Below are positions 37,719 to 46,957 of a stretch of 64,000 bases of DNA, in pieces; position 1 is the first letter of the stretch, and every line of letters begins with the position of its first letter. The position numbers and the translations under genes are program-made. The stretch spans positions 1,489 to 65,488 of the forward strand of contig JAUNDN010000009.1 in the NCBI GenBank assembly GCA_030526045.1, in the 5' to 3' direction. The notes beneath the pieces were generated by a model, which saw only the letters and a program-made list of their open reading frames with translations, was not told the origin of the DNA and searched no databases. This DNA comes from Bacillota bacterium (GTDB lineage Bacteria; Bacillota; Clostridia; Lachnospirales; Lachnospiraceae).

Positions 37719-38489
37719 TCAGAATGAATCGGTAGTTTTGAGCAGCAATCCTACCGGACAATGATCCGATCCGAAGACATCCTTGTAGATCAAAGCATCC
37801 TCCAGAGAATCATTCAGCTTTTCGGAAACCATAAAGTAATCAATCCGCCACCCTGCATTTTTTTCTCTTGCGTGGAAGCGGTAGGACCACCAGGAGTAAG
37901 CCCCTTCAAGATCAGGATAGAAGTAGCGGAAGGTATCTGTAAAACCGGACTTGGTAAGACGGGTAAACTTTTCTCTTTCTTCGTCTGTAAAACCGGCGTT
38001 CTTCCGGTTGGTCTTCGGATTCTTTAAATCAATTTCCCTGTGTGCCACATTTAAGTCGCCACAGAATATTACCGGTTTCTTTTCCTCCAGCTTTTTGAGA
38101 TAAGCAAGAAAATCATCCTCCCATGTCATGCGGTATTCCAGTCTCTTTAATTCGTCCTGGGAGTTTGGGGTATAGACTGTGATTACATAATAGGGTTCAA
38201 ATTCAAGAGTTATGACACGCCCTTCCCGATCATGCTGGTCGATGCCGATGCCGTAGGAAACAGACAAAGGCTCTTCCTTTGTAAATATGGCAGTGCCGGA
38301 GTAGCCCTTTTTTTCAGCATAACTCCAATACTGATGATAGCCGGGAAGCTCTAAGGTAAGCTGTCCTTCCTGCAGCTTGGTTTCCTGCAGACAGAAAATA
38401 TCGGCATCTGCCTCCTTAAAGAAGTCCATGAAGCCTTTATCCTTGCAGGCGCGAAGTCCGTTTACGTTCCAGGAAATTAATTTTTTCAT
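37719..38489 (-). CDS. xth: Exodeoxyribonuclease III (AP endonuclease)
   Basis: Base-excision-repair nuclease of about 256 residues, cytoplasmic. The exonuclease-endonuclease-phosphatase fold is shown by [14 protein letters not shown] at the N-terminus, [11 protein letters not shown] (metal-binding Glu), the catalytic region [24 protein letters not shown], and the C-terminal SDHCPVGL with catalytic Asp-His. Start 38489 is preferred because it gives the family N-terminus and has AAAGGA about nine bases upstream; an earlier Met at 38513 overlaps the preceding gene. It follows the SGNH-like gene closely, so co-transcription is possible though functionally unrelated. Confidence 0.95.
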   Translation of the reverse strand: MKKLISWNVNGLRACKDKGFMDFFKEADADIFCLQETKLQEGQLTLELPGYHQYWSYAEKKGYSGTAIFTKEEPLSVSYGIGIDQHDREGRVITLEFEPYYVITVYTPNSQDELKRLEYRMTWEDDFLAYLKKLEEKKPVIFCGDLNVAHREIDLKNPKTNRKNAGFTDEEREKFTRLTKSGFTDTFRYFYPDLEGAYSWWSYRFHAREKNAGWRIDYFMVSEKLNDSLEDALIYKDVFGSDHCPVGLLLKTTDSF

Positions 38490-38505
38490 AGATGATGTCC
38501 TTTCT

Positions 38506-39582
38506 TTATTCATCGTATATGTCTACTTTTATTCTATCCTCGTAAGGAATTACCAGTTCTGTAACAATTTCATCTGCCAGAGAGCGCATATCTTCAATGC
38601 TTTCCATATAATTGCTTTCATCAATCCGATTTTTCCCGCTGATCAGACAGTCACAGATATAGTGATTGATGTCAGGTGAAAAATGAAGGATATCCATGTA
38701 ATTTTCAAGATCCAAAATAATTTTCCGGTCATTCTGAAAGTAATAAAAGATTACATTGTCATAAGGAATCAGCACTTCCATTGCGCGTTTCATATTGTAC
38801 AAATACGCGTCCGTATCTCCCTCCCGGTAGATGTTATCCCACCACATCATGGAGTATGGGGGAACAAAGATATAGAATGTTGTTTCGGGATGAGCCTCAA
38901 TTCTGTCTGTGAGGAGCTTTAAATTCCGGTTCAGCAGATCCTCGTAGTAATTTTCAGGTTTCATCTCGGAAACAGAGGGCTTGCGGATGTAAAGACCAAG
39001 CACCATATCGGAATTAAATTGTTTCCACTGTGCCCAGTTATAGGAATCATTTTCGTCGTAATCACCGATGGTAGAATTGGCGATGAGGTAGGGAATCTTT
39101 TCCATAAGGACGCCCTTATTCAGCCAGTATTCTATGTCGTTAAAATAATTATCATCATACAGGTACATTGGGCAGCCCGTTAGTTCATAGGTGGTTTCCG
39201 GATCGGCAACAAGTGCTGCCGGATCAAGATTGTAAAACACATAGTTAAGATCCTGATGCTCGAAGGCAATATCTAAAAGGTAGCACAAATCTGCGGTAGC
39301 ACCGTAGGAACGGATTGCCTTGATAGACTTGCAGTCAAAGCCCTGATTGAACCAGTCGTTATAGTAGTTTTCTGCTACGGAGGAGCCGGCAATGACGCTG
39401 TCATAATCAAAGGTCTTGAGGGAGCCGACACATTGATATTCCTTATCTGTCAGGACAGCCTTCAGCCCCGGCAGAGGTTTATGATACTGGAAAAAGGGAT
39501 CAAACAATACCACTGCCAAAATACAGAGGAATAACAGAATTCCGCTTGATATGAAAAAGTGCTTTATAAACTTTTTTGACAT
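38506..39582 (-). CDS. SGNH-like secreted or anchored partner of the MBOAT acyltransferase
   Basis: Protein of 358 residues with one N-terminal helix (about 8-30) and an extracytoplasmic domain. An AGSSVAENY motif (about residues 66-74) occupies the place of the SGNH serine block. A C-terminal [12 protein letters not shown] segment supplies a plausible Asp-His pair. Such proteins pair with MBOAT enzymes and complete acyl transfer to a polysaccharide outside the cell, as DltD- and AlgX-like proteins do. The start lies 10 bases after the MBOAT stop, so the pair is one operon. The SGNH assignment is by motif and context, not by strong overall similarity. Confidence 0.7.
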   Translation of the reverse strand: MSKKFIKHFFISSGILLFLCILAVVLFDPFFQYHKPLPGLKAVLTDKEYQCVGSLKTFDYDSVIAGSSVAENYYNDWFNQGFDCKSIKAIRSYGATADLCYLLDIAFEHQDLNYVFYNLDPAALVADPETTYELTGCPMYLYDDNYFNDIEYWLNKGVLMEKIPYLIANSTIGDYDENDSYNWAQWKQFNSDMVLGLYIRKPSVSEMKPENYYEDLLNRNLKLLTDRIEAHPETTFYIFVPPYSMMWWDNIYREGDTDAYLYNMKRAMEVLIPYDNVIFYYFQNDRKIILDLENYMDILHFSPDINHYICDCLISGKNRIDESNYMESIEDMRSLADEIVTELVIPYEDRIKVDIYDE

Positions 39583-39592
39583 AATAATCCTC

Positions 39593-41089
39593 TTAAAAAT
39601 TAAAATAAATAAAGGTGCTGACCTGAGAAAAAGAGATTACAGACCAGACGAAAATGATTGTAATAAATAAGCAGAGCTTAGTATTAAGGGGATGCTCTGA
39701 AACAATCCGTACAGCATTTTGACGGGTAAGAATAAATGCGCTGATTAAAAGCAGCAGGATAAGCAGCACCAGATAAGCATAGGGAAGAATATCAGGGGCA
39801 AACAGATTAATCGCCTGCTTGAACAGATAAAATTCCGGAATATCCAGTTTTGCTGCAATCTTTAACAAATACCCGGTTTCCTTAAAGGAAAATAGATTTT
39901 TAAACATTTGAAATGCATTTGCCATGCTGTCGCTTCTGAAGAAGAAGAGGGACAGATTGAAGAAAGAAAAAGTAAAAAACCATCCAAGCCATCTTGGAAT
40001 CTGAAAGCGGGCAGGAACCTTTTCATCACTTCCCTTAACACCCACAACTCCCAGATTATCCCATATTACCAGAAGTCCCTGCATGGTGCCCCAGGCTATG
40101 TAGGTCCAGTTGGCTCCGTGCCATAACCCGCTTAAGAAGAAAACGATAAAGGTATTAAAGATGGTGCGAAGCTTTCCCTTTCTGCTGCCGCCTAAGGGAA
40201 TATATACATATTGAATAAAGAAGCGGGACAGGGTCATATGCCATCTCTGCCACAGTTCCTTTACAGAACAAGCCTTGTAGGGTGAATTGAAGTTGACTGG
40301 AAGCTCTATGTTAAACATCTTTCCGAGTCCCATGGCCATATCACTGTAACCGCTGAAATCAAAATAGATTTCAAAGGTATATGCAAGGATGACAAAGAGG
40401 GTGGAAGGTGAGTCCAGAAACATTGTCTGTTCAAAGCCAAAATTAACAGGCAGTGCCAGTACATCAGCAAGGAGCACCTTTTTTCCAAGTCCGATCGTGA
40501 AAAGAACAATTCCCTTCGCAAAGTTATCTGCGTTAAAATTTCGATTTGACAAATCCTCAAATTGGGGCATCATTTCTTTGTACAAGACAATCGGTCCTGC
40601 AATTAGCTGGGGAAAAAAGGTTACAAAGGTCAGGTAATTTGCAAAGGAGTAATGCTGTGCTTTTCCGTTACATCTGTCAATGATAAAGGAGAGCTGCTGG
40701 AATGTAAAAAAGCTGATACCTAAAGGCAGCAAAATGTGCTTTAGATTGAAATCGGTGTGGAACACAAGGTTGATGTTTTCAAAAAAGAAATCATAATATT
40801 TGAAATAAAACAGCAATCCCAGATTTATGAATAATCCGGTTATCAGACCAATCCGGTTTGTCAGTCTACTGTGAGAAAAATTCATCAGATAACTGAGCAG
40901 ATAGTTGCACAGAATACTGACAACGATGACTGCCAGATAATAGACATTAAAATATCCATAAAACCATAAAGACATTCCTGCCAGAAAAAATTTGGCGGGC
41001 TCATAAGCCTTTACACGATTTAAGCTATACCATCCAAGCAGGGTGATTGGAAGAAATAAGAAAATAAATATATAGGAATTAAAAAGCAT
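39593..41089 (-). CDS. MBOAT-family O-acyltransferase (AlgI/DltB-like)
   Basis: Membrane-bound O-acyltransferase of 498 residues with about 11-13 helices. The catalytic histidine is in FLSGLWHGANWTYIAWG near residue 322. Other landmarks are LPLGISFFTFQQLSFIID, FFPQLIAGPI and YFDFSGYSDMAMGLGKMFNIELP, all typical of the AlgI subgroup. It transfers acyl groups across the membrane to a surface polysaccharide. GGAG lies upstream of the ATG. It forms an operon with the SGNH-like gene and diverges from a DUF4358 lipoprotein. The acceptor glycan is unknown. Confidence 0.93.
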   Translation of the reverse strand: MLFNSYIFIFLFLPITLLGWYSLNRVKAYEPAKFFLAGMSLWFYGYFNVYYLAVIVVSILCNYLLSYLMNFSHSRLTNRIGLITGLFINLGLLFYFKYYDFFFENINLVFHTDFNLKHILLPLGISFFTFQQLSFIIDRCNGKAQHYSFANYLTFVTFFPQLIAGPIVLYKEMMPQFEDLSNRNFNADNFAKGIVLFTIGLGKKVLLADVLALPVNFGFEQTMFLDSPSTLFVILAYTFEIYFDFSGYSDMAMGLGKMFNIELPVNFNSPYKACSVKELWQRWHMTLSRFFIQYVYIPLGGSRKGKLRTIFNTFIVFFLSGLWHGANWTYIAWGTMQGLLVIWDNLGVVGVKGSDEKVPARFQIPRWLGWFFTFSFFNLSLFFFRSDSMANAFQMFKNLFSFKETGYLLKIAAKLDIPEFYLFKQAINLFAPDILPYAYLVLLILLLLISAFILTRQNAVRIVSEHPLNTKLCLFITIIFVWSVISFSQVSTFIYFNF

Positions 41090-41222
41090 AATATGTCTCC
41101 GTCAATCTTTTATGAAACGCTTATCACGGACATTTTAACATGCCTGCACATATTTTGTCTAATGCATGGAAACACTTAGTAAAAGATTAAGATACAGGAT
41201 GTCTTGGAAACAGGAGGAAATT

Positions 41223-41846
41223 ATGAAAAAGAGACTTCTTTTGGAGATCGTCCTTGGAATTATTTTGATTATGACAGGCTGTGTTAAGAGCGATGCGGAA
41301 GAACAGCCTGTGGAGGACAGGGCATATGTAAACGATGGGAGCGGGAATGAGGATGCCGTGAATACACTGCAGTCCGGAGCAAAATACAAGGTGACGGGAA
41401 CGATGAATGAGCTTCGCAGCACAGTTGTAAAATTATTGGGAGATCATTATTGGCCGGATACACTGCTTAACGGGGAGGAACTTGCAGAACGGGTCGGTAT
41501 CTCTTCCAACATGTATGAAAGCTTTCTGGCTGAATACCAGCATACGGAGGCAGGAATTGATATGATGATTCTGATAGAAGCTAAGGAAGATGAGATTGAA
41601 ACAGTGGAAAAATGTCTGAATGATTATAGAGAAGTTTTGCTGAAAATCTATGAGCAGCAGCCGCAGAATGAAGCCAAGGTATTTGCATCCCGAATAGAAA
41701 TTATTGATCATTATGTTTGTTATGTCCAGCTGGGAGCAGATATTTCTTTCCTGAAGGATAAGGGAAGAGAGGAAATGGTTGCCTATTGCCAGCAGGAAAA
41801 TGAGAGGGCACTGGACGTATTGGAGAAGAGGATTCTTGGTGTGTAA
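41223..41846 (+). CDS. DUF4358-like lipoprotein
   Basis: Lipoprotein of about 207 residues with lipobox IMTGC near residue 19, preceded by AGGAGG at a good distance from ATG 41223. The mature part is acidic and mostly alpha-beta, with a PDTLLNGEELAERVGI segment, an AEYQHTEAGIDMMILIEAKE strand-helix and a long helix of Glu-rich character. I assign it to DUF4358, often found near MBOAT/SGNH genes in Lachnospiraceae, but without a database check. It is divergent from the MBOAT gene, which is consistent with a shared surface-modification role. A bidirectional terminator follows. Confidence 0.7.
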   Translation: MKKRLLLEIVLGIILIMTGCVKSDAEEQPVEDRAYVNDGSGNEDAVNTLQSGAKYKVTGTMNELRSTVVKLLGDHYWPDTLLNGEELAERVGISSNMYESFLAEYQHTEAGIDMMILIEAKEDEIETVEKCLNDYREVLLKIYEQQPQNEAKVFASRIEIIDHYVCYVQLGADISFLKDKGREEMVAYCQQENERALDVLEKRILGV

Positions 41847-41880
41847 ACAGATTTTCATAGAATAGAAAGCAAAACCAGGA

Positions 41881-41922
41881 AAGGCAGTTTCCGGATAGAT
41901 TATCGGGAAGCTGCCTCTTCTT
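41881..41922. terminator. Terminator between the DUF4358 gene and murG
   Basis: AAGGCAGTTTCCGG (41881-41894) pairs with CGGGAAGCTGCCT (41904-41916) with small mismatches, followed by T-rich sequence. It overlaps the stop codon of the convergent murG gene. Confidence 0.7.
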
Positions 41923-42988
41923 TTATTAAACGCATAATTGTTTTAATTGCACCGAGCTGGTTGCTTCTGCCCATGGCATCAATATAGGTCTGCCTCGTAA
42001 AATAAAGCTCGAGAATCTTTTCCGTCAAGAGCTCAGGAGTCAAGCAGTCATCATCAATTACCATGGAAAAGCCTTGAGATTCAAAAGATTTTGCATTCAA
42101 AATCTGATCTCCGCGGCTGCTGTTTGCAGAAAGCGGAATAAGTAAATTGGGCTTTCGAAGTGCCAGAATCTCACAAATAGAATTGGCTCCGGCACGGGAA
42201 ACTACAATATCTGCCATTGCAAAAAGGTCTTTCAGATCTGCCTTCACATATTCAAATTGAACATAGCCTTCTGTACCTAAAAGAGTATGATCGATTTTGT
42301 CTTTACCACAGATATGCACAATCTGAAAATCTTTTAAAAGCTTGGGAAGTGCTTCCCGTACAGCTTTGTTGACGGAAGCAGCGCCGAGGCTTCCACCAAT
42401 CACCATGATAACCGGTTTATTTGCCGAAAAACCGCACAAATCAAGGGCAGCTATTTTATCACCCTTCGTAAGCTCCTCACGAATAGGAGAACCGGTCAGG
42501 ACTGCTTTTTCCTTTGGAAGCATGTTGTAGGTTTCAGGAAAATTACAACAGACCTTTTTGGAAACAGGAATACAAAGCTTGTTGGCAAGTCCGGGTGTCA
42601 TATCTGATTCATGGATAATGCAGGGGATCTTCAGGGACGCGGCTGCCCGTACCACGGGAACACTTACAAACCCGCCTTTTGAGAATACTACGTCAGGCTG
42701 TATCTTTTTCAGATATTTTCTGGCCTCGGCAAACCCTTTTATTACACGAAAAGGATCCGTAAGGTTCTTGATGTCCAGATAACGCCTGAATTTACCGGTT
42801 GCAATTCCGTAATACGGAATATCAAAATCCGCAATCAGCTTTTTTTCAATTCCGTCATAGGAGCCAATATAAGAAATTTCAAAGTCAGCGTCCTGAAGAT
42901 GTGGAATCAAAGCAATATTTGGAGTAACATGACCGGCAGTTCCACCTCCGGTCAATACAATTTTTTTGTTTGAAATCAAGTCGCTCAT
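41900..42988 (-). CDS. murG: UDP-N-acetylglucosamine-lipid I GlcNAc transferase MurG
   Basis: Peripheral membrane glycosyltransferase of about 362 residues that makes lipid II in peptidoglycan synthesis. The N-terminal GGGTAGHVTPNIAL loop is diagnostic. Further motifs are VFSKGGFVSVPVVRAA, PCIIHESDMTPGLANK, VIGGSLGAASVN and the donor-binding SRAGANSICEILALRKPNLLIPL. ATG 42988 has GGAGG eight bases upstream; an in-frame ATG at 43006 lacks one. It stands alone, away from a division/cell-wall cluster, and follows the TSCPD gene after 21 bases. It could be a second MurG or the only one; the window cannot tell. Confidence 0.92.
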   Translation of the reverse strand: MSDLISNKKIVLTGGGTAGHVTPNIALIPHLQDADFEISYIGSYDGIEKKLIADFDIPYYGIATGKFRRYLDIKNLTDPFRVIKGFAEARKYLKKIQPDVVFSKGGFVSVPVVRAAASLKIPCIIHESDMTPGLANKLCIPVSKKVCCNFPETYNMLPKEKAVLTGSPIREELTKGDKIAALDLCGFSANKPVIMVIGGSLGAASVNKAVREALPKLLKDFQIVHICGKDKIDHTLLGTEGYVQFEYVKADLKDLFAMADIVVSRAGANSICEILALRKPNLLIPLSANSSRGDQILNAKSFESQGFSMVIDDDCLTPELLTEKILELYFTRQTYIDAMGRSNQLGAIKTIMRLIKEEAASR

Positions 42989-43009
42989 GAATGGAGCCTC
43001 CGTCATTAA

Positions 43010-43258
43010 TTAACAGCTTTCCTGTTTGATTTTTTCGAGAGCCAGAGCCAGCTGATCCGGGCAGGAGGTAGTCTTAAACCCGCAGCGAATCCCCTTCAGC
43101 TTGGAAATGGCATCGTCAATATTCATTCCTGTAACAAGATTTGCAATCCCCTTTAAATTTCCGTTGCAGCCTCCGAAAAATTCTACAAACTTGATTGTTC
43201 CGTTTTCAACCTCAATATCGATAGAGGTCGAGCATGTTCCCTTCGTCTGATATTTCAT
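43010..43258 (-). CDS. TIGR03905-type TSCPD-domain protein
   Basis: Small protein of 82 residues with the signature TTSCPDQLALAL near the C-terminus, GGCNGNLKGIANLVTGM in the middle and a third conserved cysteine, RCGFKTTSC. TSCPD domains also occur at the end of some vitamin B12-dependent ribonucleotide reductases. Free-standing members of this length are common in clostridia and unassigned in function. The Cys residues suggest metal or redox activity, which is inference. A purine-rich GGGATAGG precedes the ATG. It is likely co-transcribed with murG. Confidence 0.92.
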   Translation of the reverse strand: MKYQTKGTCSTSIDIEVENGTIKFVEFFGGCNGNLKGIANLVTGMNIDDAISKLKGIRCGFKTTSCPDQLALALEKIKQESC

Positions 43259-43395
43259 AATGATACCTATCCCTTTCTTATCAAGAAGAAATTGACTTTT
43301 TCTTTAATGGATAAGTATAGCAGAAAAAGAACGTATTTTCCAGTACAAACCGCTATTTTGAAGAAAAATGACGATGCATTACAGCGGTCATATTA

Positions 43396-43424
43396 TTGAG
43401 GTAAAAAATACCTTCTACTATAAT
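43396..43424 (+). promoter_or_regulatory. Consensus promoter of the unknown membrane protein gene
   Basis: TTGAGG (43396-43401) and a perfect TATAAT (43419-43424) are 17 bases apart. The gene's ATG follows 23 bases later behind AAAGGAGG. Confidence 0.8.
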
Positions 43425-43447
43425 AGAGTAAAAGTAAAGGAGGAATT

Positions 43448-44158
43448 ATGCTTACAATATTATTACAACACAAATGGATGACAGGCTTTATTCTTCTATT
43501 CCTGCTACTGAGTATATTATGCCTCATTATTTCAGGAGTGATATATCAAAGTATGATAAAGGATAGCGATAATATGTCCGGAACGGAAAATAAATTGCTG
43601 AAGCAGTGCACGAAAAAATATGCCGGCTATTTCAAGCTTAACGGTAAAATGGTTAATACGGCGGTTTTTGTGGACAAGTTCCTGCAAAAAGTCTGTTTTT
43701 TGGGAATTCGTATTTCAAAAATCTCTCATATTTCCGGACAGCTGATGATGCTTTCAATTCTTATGAGCGGAGTAGCAATCTGTTTGTCACTTGCATCCGG
43801 GGATACTTTATTTCAGATTATTCCCTATTATCTTATGAGTATACTGGGATTGTATCTGTATTTTTCTATTTCCGGAATTGTGGACATTCAGGAAAAGAAA
43901 AAGGTTCTCAAGGCCAATCTGATTGATTATCTGGAAAATCATTTTGCTCCCAGATTGGAAATCGAAAAAGAAAATGCCTTGGAGGAAGGCATGAAAAAAC
44001 GGGAGATTTATGCGAAAGAGCTGTTAGAGGAACCGTGTGAAGAAGTGCAGGAGGAAAAGGAGGTTACTCCTTTTTGTGGAGCATCGGCAGATGCTGCGGA
44101 TGCAGCAATGGAAAAAGAAGCAGAGCTGGAAAATCTATTGGAAGAACTGCTTGTATGA
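43448..44158 (+). CDS. Unrecognised membrane protein with acidic C-terminal tail
   Basis: A 236-residue protein that I cannot place in a family. The first hydrophobic helix (about 10-33) is followed by a soluble stretch (KDSDNMSGTENKLLKQCTKK). Two further helices (about 97-120 and 123-145) lead into a long charged cytoplasmic region rich in Glu, ending in an acidic, probably coiled-coil tail (EEPCEEVQEEKEV and AELENLLEELLV). It has its own consensus promoter, AGGAGG start and terminator, so it is a monocistronic gene. It may be a membrane scaffold or an assembly factor; no catalytic motif is visible. Confidence 0.75.
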   Translation: MLTILLQHKWMTGFILLFLLLSILCLIISGVIYQSMIKDSDNMSGTENKLLKQCTKKYAGYFKLNGKMVNTAVFVDKFLQKVCFLGIRISKISHISGQLMMLSILMSGVAICLSLASGDTLFQIIPYYLMSILGLYLYFSISGIVDIQEKKKVLKANLIDYLENHFAPRLEIEKENALEEGMKKREIYAKELLEEPCEEVQEEKEVTPFCGASADAADAAMEKEAELENLLEELLV

Positions 44159-44177
44159 AAATAACTTGACAATAATG

Positions 44178-44214
44178 AAAGCTAATTTATATCATAATGT
44201 AGATTAGCTTTTTT
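44178..44214 (+). terminator. Intrinsic terminator after the unknown membrane protein
   Basis: AAAGCTAAT (44178-44186) pairs with ATTAGCTTT (44203-44211) across a 16-base loop, with a T-run of six. Confidence 0.8.
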
Positions 44215-44250
44215 GATATATTATTATGTATAAAAAGAAAGGCATAGAAA

Positions 44251-44814
44251 ATGGATACGACATTTTTAGAACAGATTAAAAAGGAAGCCGTGAAGGCAAC
44301 AGAAGAGCTGCTTGAGAAAGCTCATTTGGAGGAAGGGGACATTCTGGTGGTGGGTTGCTCTTCAAGTGAGGTAACCGGTGAAAGAATCGGAACCTCTTCC
44401 AGTCTGGAAACTGCACAGGCGGTATTTGAGGGAATTTATGAAGTAGTACAGAAAAACAGTTTATATCTGGCTGCACAGTGCTGTGAGCACTTAAACCGTG
44501 CAGTTATTGTTGAAAAAGAAATTGCGAAAAGGGAACGGTTACCGATTGTCAATGTAGTTCCGCAGTCGAAGGCAGGTGGTTCCTTTGGAACAACAGCTTA
44601 TGCCAGATTTTCGCAGCCGGTAGCAGTGGAGCATATCAAGGCTCAGGCAGGAATGGATATCGGGGATACCCTGATCGGTATGCATCTTCAGGATGTGGCT
44701 GTACCGGTACGAATTGAAACGAAGCAGATTGGGCAGGCACATTTAGTCTGTGCGAGAACGCGACCAAAATTCATCGGAGGAGAAAGAGCCGTTTACGATA
44801 AAGAAAAGCTATAG
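44251..44814 (+). CDS. TIGR01440/UPF0340 family protein (YwlG-like)
   Basis: Cytoplasmic protein of 187 residues in the conserved YwlG family of unknown function. Recognisable blocks are VVGCSSSEVTGERIGTSSS (about 33-51), AAQCCEHLNRAVI (about 74-86), VPQSKAGGSFGTTAYA (about 104-119), DIGDTLIGMHLQ and RTRPKFIGGERAVYD at the end. Fifteen to twenty bases separate AGAAAGG from the start. It lies between the unknown membrane protein and pgi; pgi has its own promoter, so this gene is probably transcribed separately. Confidence 0.9.
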   Translation: MDTTFLEQIKKEAVKATEELLEKAHLEEGDILVVGCSSSEVTGERIGTSSSLETAQAVFEGIYEVVQKNSLYLAAQCCEHLNRAVIVEKEIAKRERLPIVNVVPQSKAGGSFGTTAYARFSQPVAVEHIKAQAGMDIGDTLIGMHLQDVAVPVRIETKQIGQAHLVCARTRPKFIGGERAVYDKEKL

Positions 44815-44834
44815 CTATATATTTGGCAAAATTC

Positions 44835-44863
44835 TTGAAAAACCGATATTCATTTGTTACACT
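44835..44863 (+). promoter_or_regulatory. Promoter of pgi
   Basis: TTGAAA (44835-44840) and TACACT (44858-44863) are spaced 17 bases apart, about 60 bases before the pgi start codon. Confidence 0.7.
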
Positions 44864-44923
44864 TAGGTTTAGTTGTGAAAATATAAGCATTTGATTATCA
44901 TTTTATAAAAAGGAGTGAATCTT

Positions 44924-46270
44924 ATGAACAAAGTTACATTTGATTATTCCAAGGCAGCTCCCTTCATCAAGGATCATGAGGTTGAGTCCATGAAGAAGCT
45001 TGCACTGGATGCAAAAGAATTACTGGTTTCCAAGACCGGCGCAGGAAATGATTTCTTAGGATGGATCGATCTTCCTGTTGATTATGACAAGGAAGAGTTT
45101 GCCAGAATCAAAAAAGCAGCACAGAAGATACAGAATGATTCCGAGGTACTGCTTGTAATCGGCATCGGCGGTTCCTACCTTGGTGCAAGAGCAGCCATTG
45201 AATTCTTAAGACACAGCTTCTACAATACAGTAAGCAAGGAGATCAGGAAGACCCCTGAAATTTACTTTGTAGGTAATTCCATCAGCTCTACCTATATTAA
45301 GCACCTGATGGATGTAATCGGAGACAGAGATTTCTCCATCAATATGATCAGTAAGTCCGGTACGACCACAGAACCCGCCATCGCATTCCGTGTGTTCAAG
45401 GAAATGATGGAGAAGAAATACGGCAAGGCTGAAGCAGCAAAGAGAATTTATGCTACAACCGACAAGGCAAGAGGATCTTTAAAGAATCTTGCAACTGAGG
45501 AAGGCTATGAAAGCTTTGTCGTTCCCGATGATGTAGGCGGACGATTCTCTGTACTTACCGCTGTCGGACTTCTTCCCATTGCAGTAAGCGGTGCAGACAT
45601 TGATAAATTGATGGAAGGCGCACAGGCAGGACGCAAGGCAGCGCTGGAGAATGCATTTGAGGATAACGATGCAGTAAAGTATGCGGCTCTTCGTAATATT
45701 CTTTTGAGAAAAGGCAAGCAGATAGAAATCCTTGCAAACTATGAGCCCAGTGTACACTATGTTTCCGAATGGTGGAAGCAGCTCTATGGTGAGAGTGAAG
45801 GAAAGGATCAGAAGGGTATTTTCCCTGCAAGCGTAGATCTTACAACAGATTTGCATTCCATGGGACAGTTCATTCAGGATGGCTCCAGAAATCTGTTTGA
45901 AACCGTAATCAATATTGAAACAAGCAGAGAAGAGATTATTCTTCAGGAAGAACCGGTAGATCTGGACGGACTGAACTATCTGGCAGGAAAGAGTGTTGAC
46001 TTTGTTAACAAGAGTGCTATGAACGGAACGATTCTTGCACACACTGACGGACAGGTTCCCAACTTTGTGATCAATGTTCCTGAAGTAAATGAATATTACT
46101 TAGGCCAGCTGTTCTATTTCTTTGAATTTGCATGCGGTGTCAGCGGATATCTGCTTGGCGTAAATCCTTTTAATCAACCCGGTGTTGAAAGCTACAAGAA
46201 GAATATGTTTGCACTTCTTGGAAAGCCAGGCTATGAAGCGCAAAGAGAGGAACTTTTAAAGAGGCTCTAA
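44924..46270 (+). CDS. pgi: Glucose-6-phosphate isomerase
   Basis: Glycolytic enzyme of about 448 residues interconverting glucose 6-phosphate and fructose 6-phosphate, the usual short Gram-positive form. Motifs include [14 protein letters not shown] (about 83-96), the SIS-domain [15 protein letters not shown] (about 145-159), [16 protein letters not shown], and a C-terminal [13 protein letters not shown] carrying the catalytic lysine. ATG 44924 is chosen because AGGAG overlaps the in-frame GTG at 44915. Codon usage is clearly optimised (AAC, TTC and AAG rich), fitting a highly expressed enzyme. A consensus-like promoter lies upstream. Confidence 0.97.
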   Translation: MNKVTFDYSKAAPFIKDHEVESMKKLALDAKELLVSKTGAGNDFLGWIDLPVDYDKEEFARIKKAAQKIQNDSEVLLVIGIGGSYLGARAAIEFLRHSFYNTVSKEIRKTPEIYFVGNSISSTYIKHLMDVIGDRDFSINMISKSGTTTEPAIAFRVFKEMMEKKYGKAEAAKRIYATTDKARGSLKNLATEEGYESFVVPDDVGGRFSVLTAVGLLPIAVSGADIDKLMEGAQAGRKAALENAFEDNDAVKYAALRNILLRKGKQIEILANYEPSVHYVSEWWKQLYGESEGKDQKGIFPASVDLTTDLHSMGQFIQDGSRNLFETVINIETSREEIILQEEPVDLDGLNYLAGKSVDFVNKSAMNGTILAHTDGQVPNFVINVPEVNEYYLGQLFYFFEFACGVSGYLLGVNPFNQPGVESYKKNMFALLGKPGYEAQREELLKRL

Positions 46271-46275
46271 AAAGA

Positions 46276-46349
46276 TTGCTTTTTGCAACTGTTAGGGATA
46301 TAATATTTAATCATAGTATTTCTATATGAAATATCCATTTATTTCATAT
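46276..46349 (+). promoter_or_regulatory. Promoter and inverted repeat upstream of the ECF transporter operon
   Basis: TTGCTT (46276-46281) and TATAAT (46299-46304) are spaced 17 bases apart. Downstream of the expected start, ATATGAAAT (46324-46332) and ATTTCATAT (46341-46349) form a perfect 9-bp inverted repeat with an 8-base spacer. It could be a repressor operator or a small 5' hairpin. No known riboswitch architecture fits this roughly 65-base leader. Confidence 0.55.
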
Positions 46350-46373
46350 GGAACTAAACGAAGGAGGAGAATC

Positions 46374-46955
46374 ATGAAAGAGAAAAGTAAACTGTCTTTG
46401 TTACTCGGTGTGTGGAACACCAAAACAATTGTAGGTGTGGCAATCGGTGCCGCTTTATTTGGTGTGCTGATGGTATTCGGAGGAATTAAGGTATTCACCA
46501 ATACTTCACTCACCTCTGCAATGATTGTAGTAGTTGTTGTTGCCGCATTATTCGGCCCCTTACCTGCAGCAGTGGCAGCTGGTATCGGAAATGTGATTGC
46601 GGATCTGATCGGCGGCTGGGGGTTCTGGTTTGACTGGTCTATCGGAAACTTTGTATTGGGCTTTTTCGTAGGTCTTCTTCCGATTTACGGCGCTAAAATC
46701 AGTGACGGTATCTTTACAGTAAAGCATGCGATTATCTATGTGATTACCGTAATTCTCGGCAATGCACTTGCTTTTGGTGTTGTGACTCCGTTACTTACTT
46801 ATCTGTTCTATTCATCAGAGCTTACTATTACCTGGATGCAGGCATTCTCAGCAATCGTTTCCAACGGTATTGTATTAACAGTCATCGGTATTCCGATTCT
46901 GATTCTGCTTTCAAAGCGTAATGCGCGCAAGACAAATCTGGTTAAAGAAGACTAA
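46374..46955 (+). CDS. ECF transporter substrate-capture (S) component, UPF0397/PF07155-like
   Basis: Membrane protein of about 193 residues with five to six helices. The start at 46374 has AAGGAGGAG upstream. VGVAIGAALFGVLMVFGGIKVF near the N-terminus and ALFGPLPAAVAAGIGNVIADLIGG in the middle are typical of the UPF0397/ECF-type S family, which binds a vitamin or related small molecule in the membrane and docks onto the energising module encoded next door. The natural ligand cannot be read. The context of a dipeptidase and a SAM-hydrolysing enzyme points to a nucleoside- or amino-acid-derived compound, as speculation. Confidence 0.83.
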   Translation: MKEKSKLSLLLGVWNTKTIVGVAIGAALFGVLMVFGGIKVFTNTSLTSAMIVVVVVAALFGPLPAAVAAGIGNVIADLIGGWGFWFDWSIGNFVLGFFVGLLPIYGAKISDGIFTVKHAIIYVITVILGNALAFGVVTPLLTYLFYSSELTITWMQAFSAIVSNGIVLTVIGIPILILLSKRNARKTNLVKED

Positions 46956-46957
46956 GT

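Noticed and set aside
45479-46042. A 187-codon antisense frame in pgi
   Set aside because: It is a consequence of biased codon use in a highly expressed gene; composition is Cys/Ile-rich and there is no start signal.
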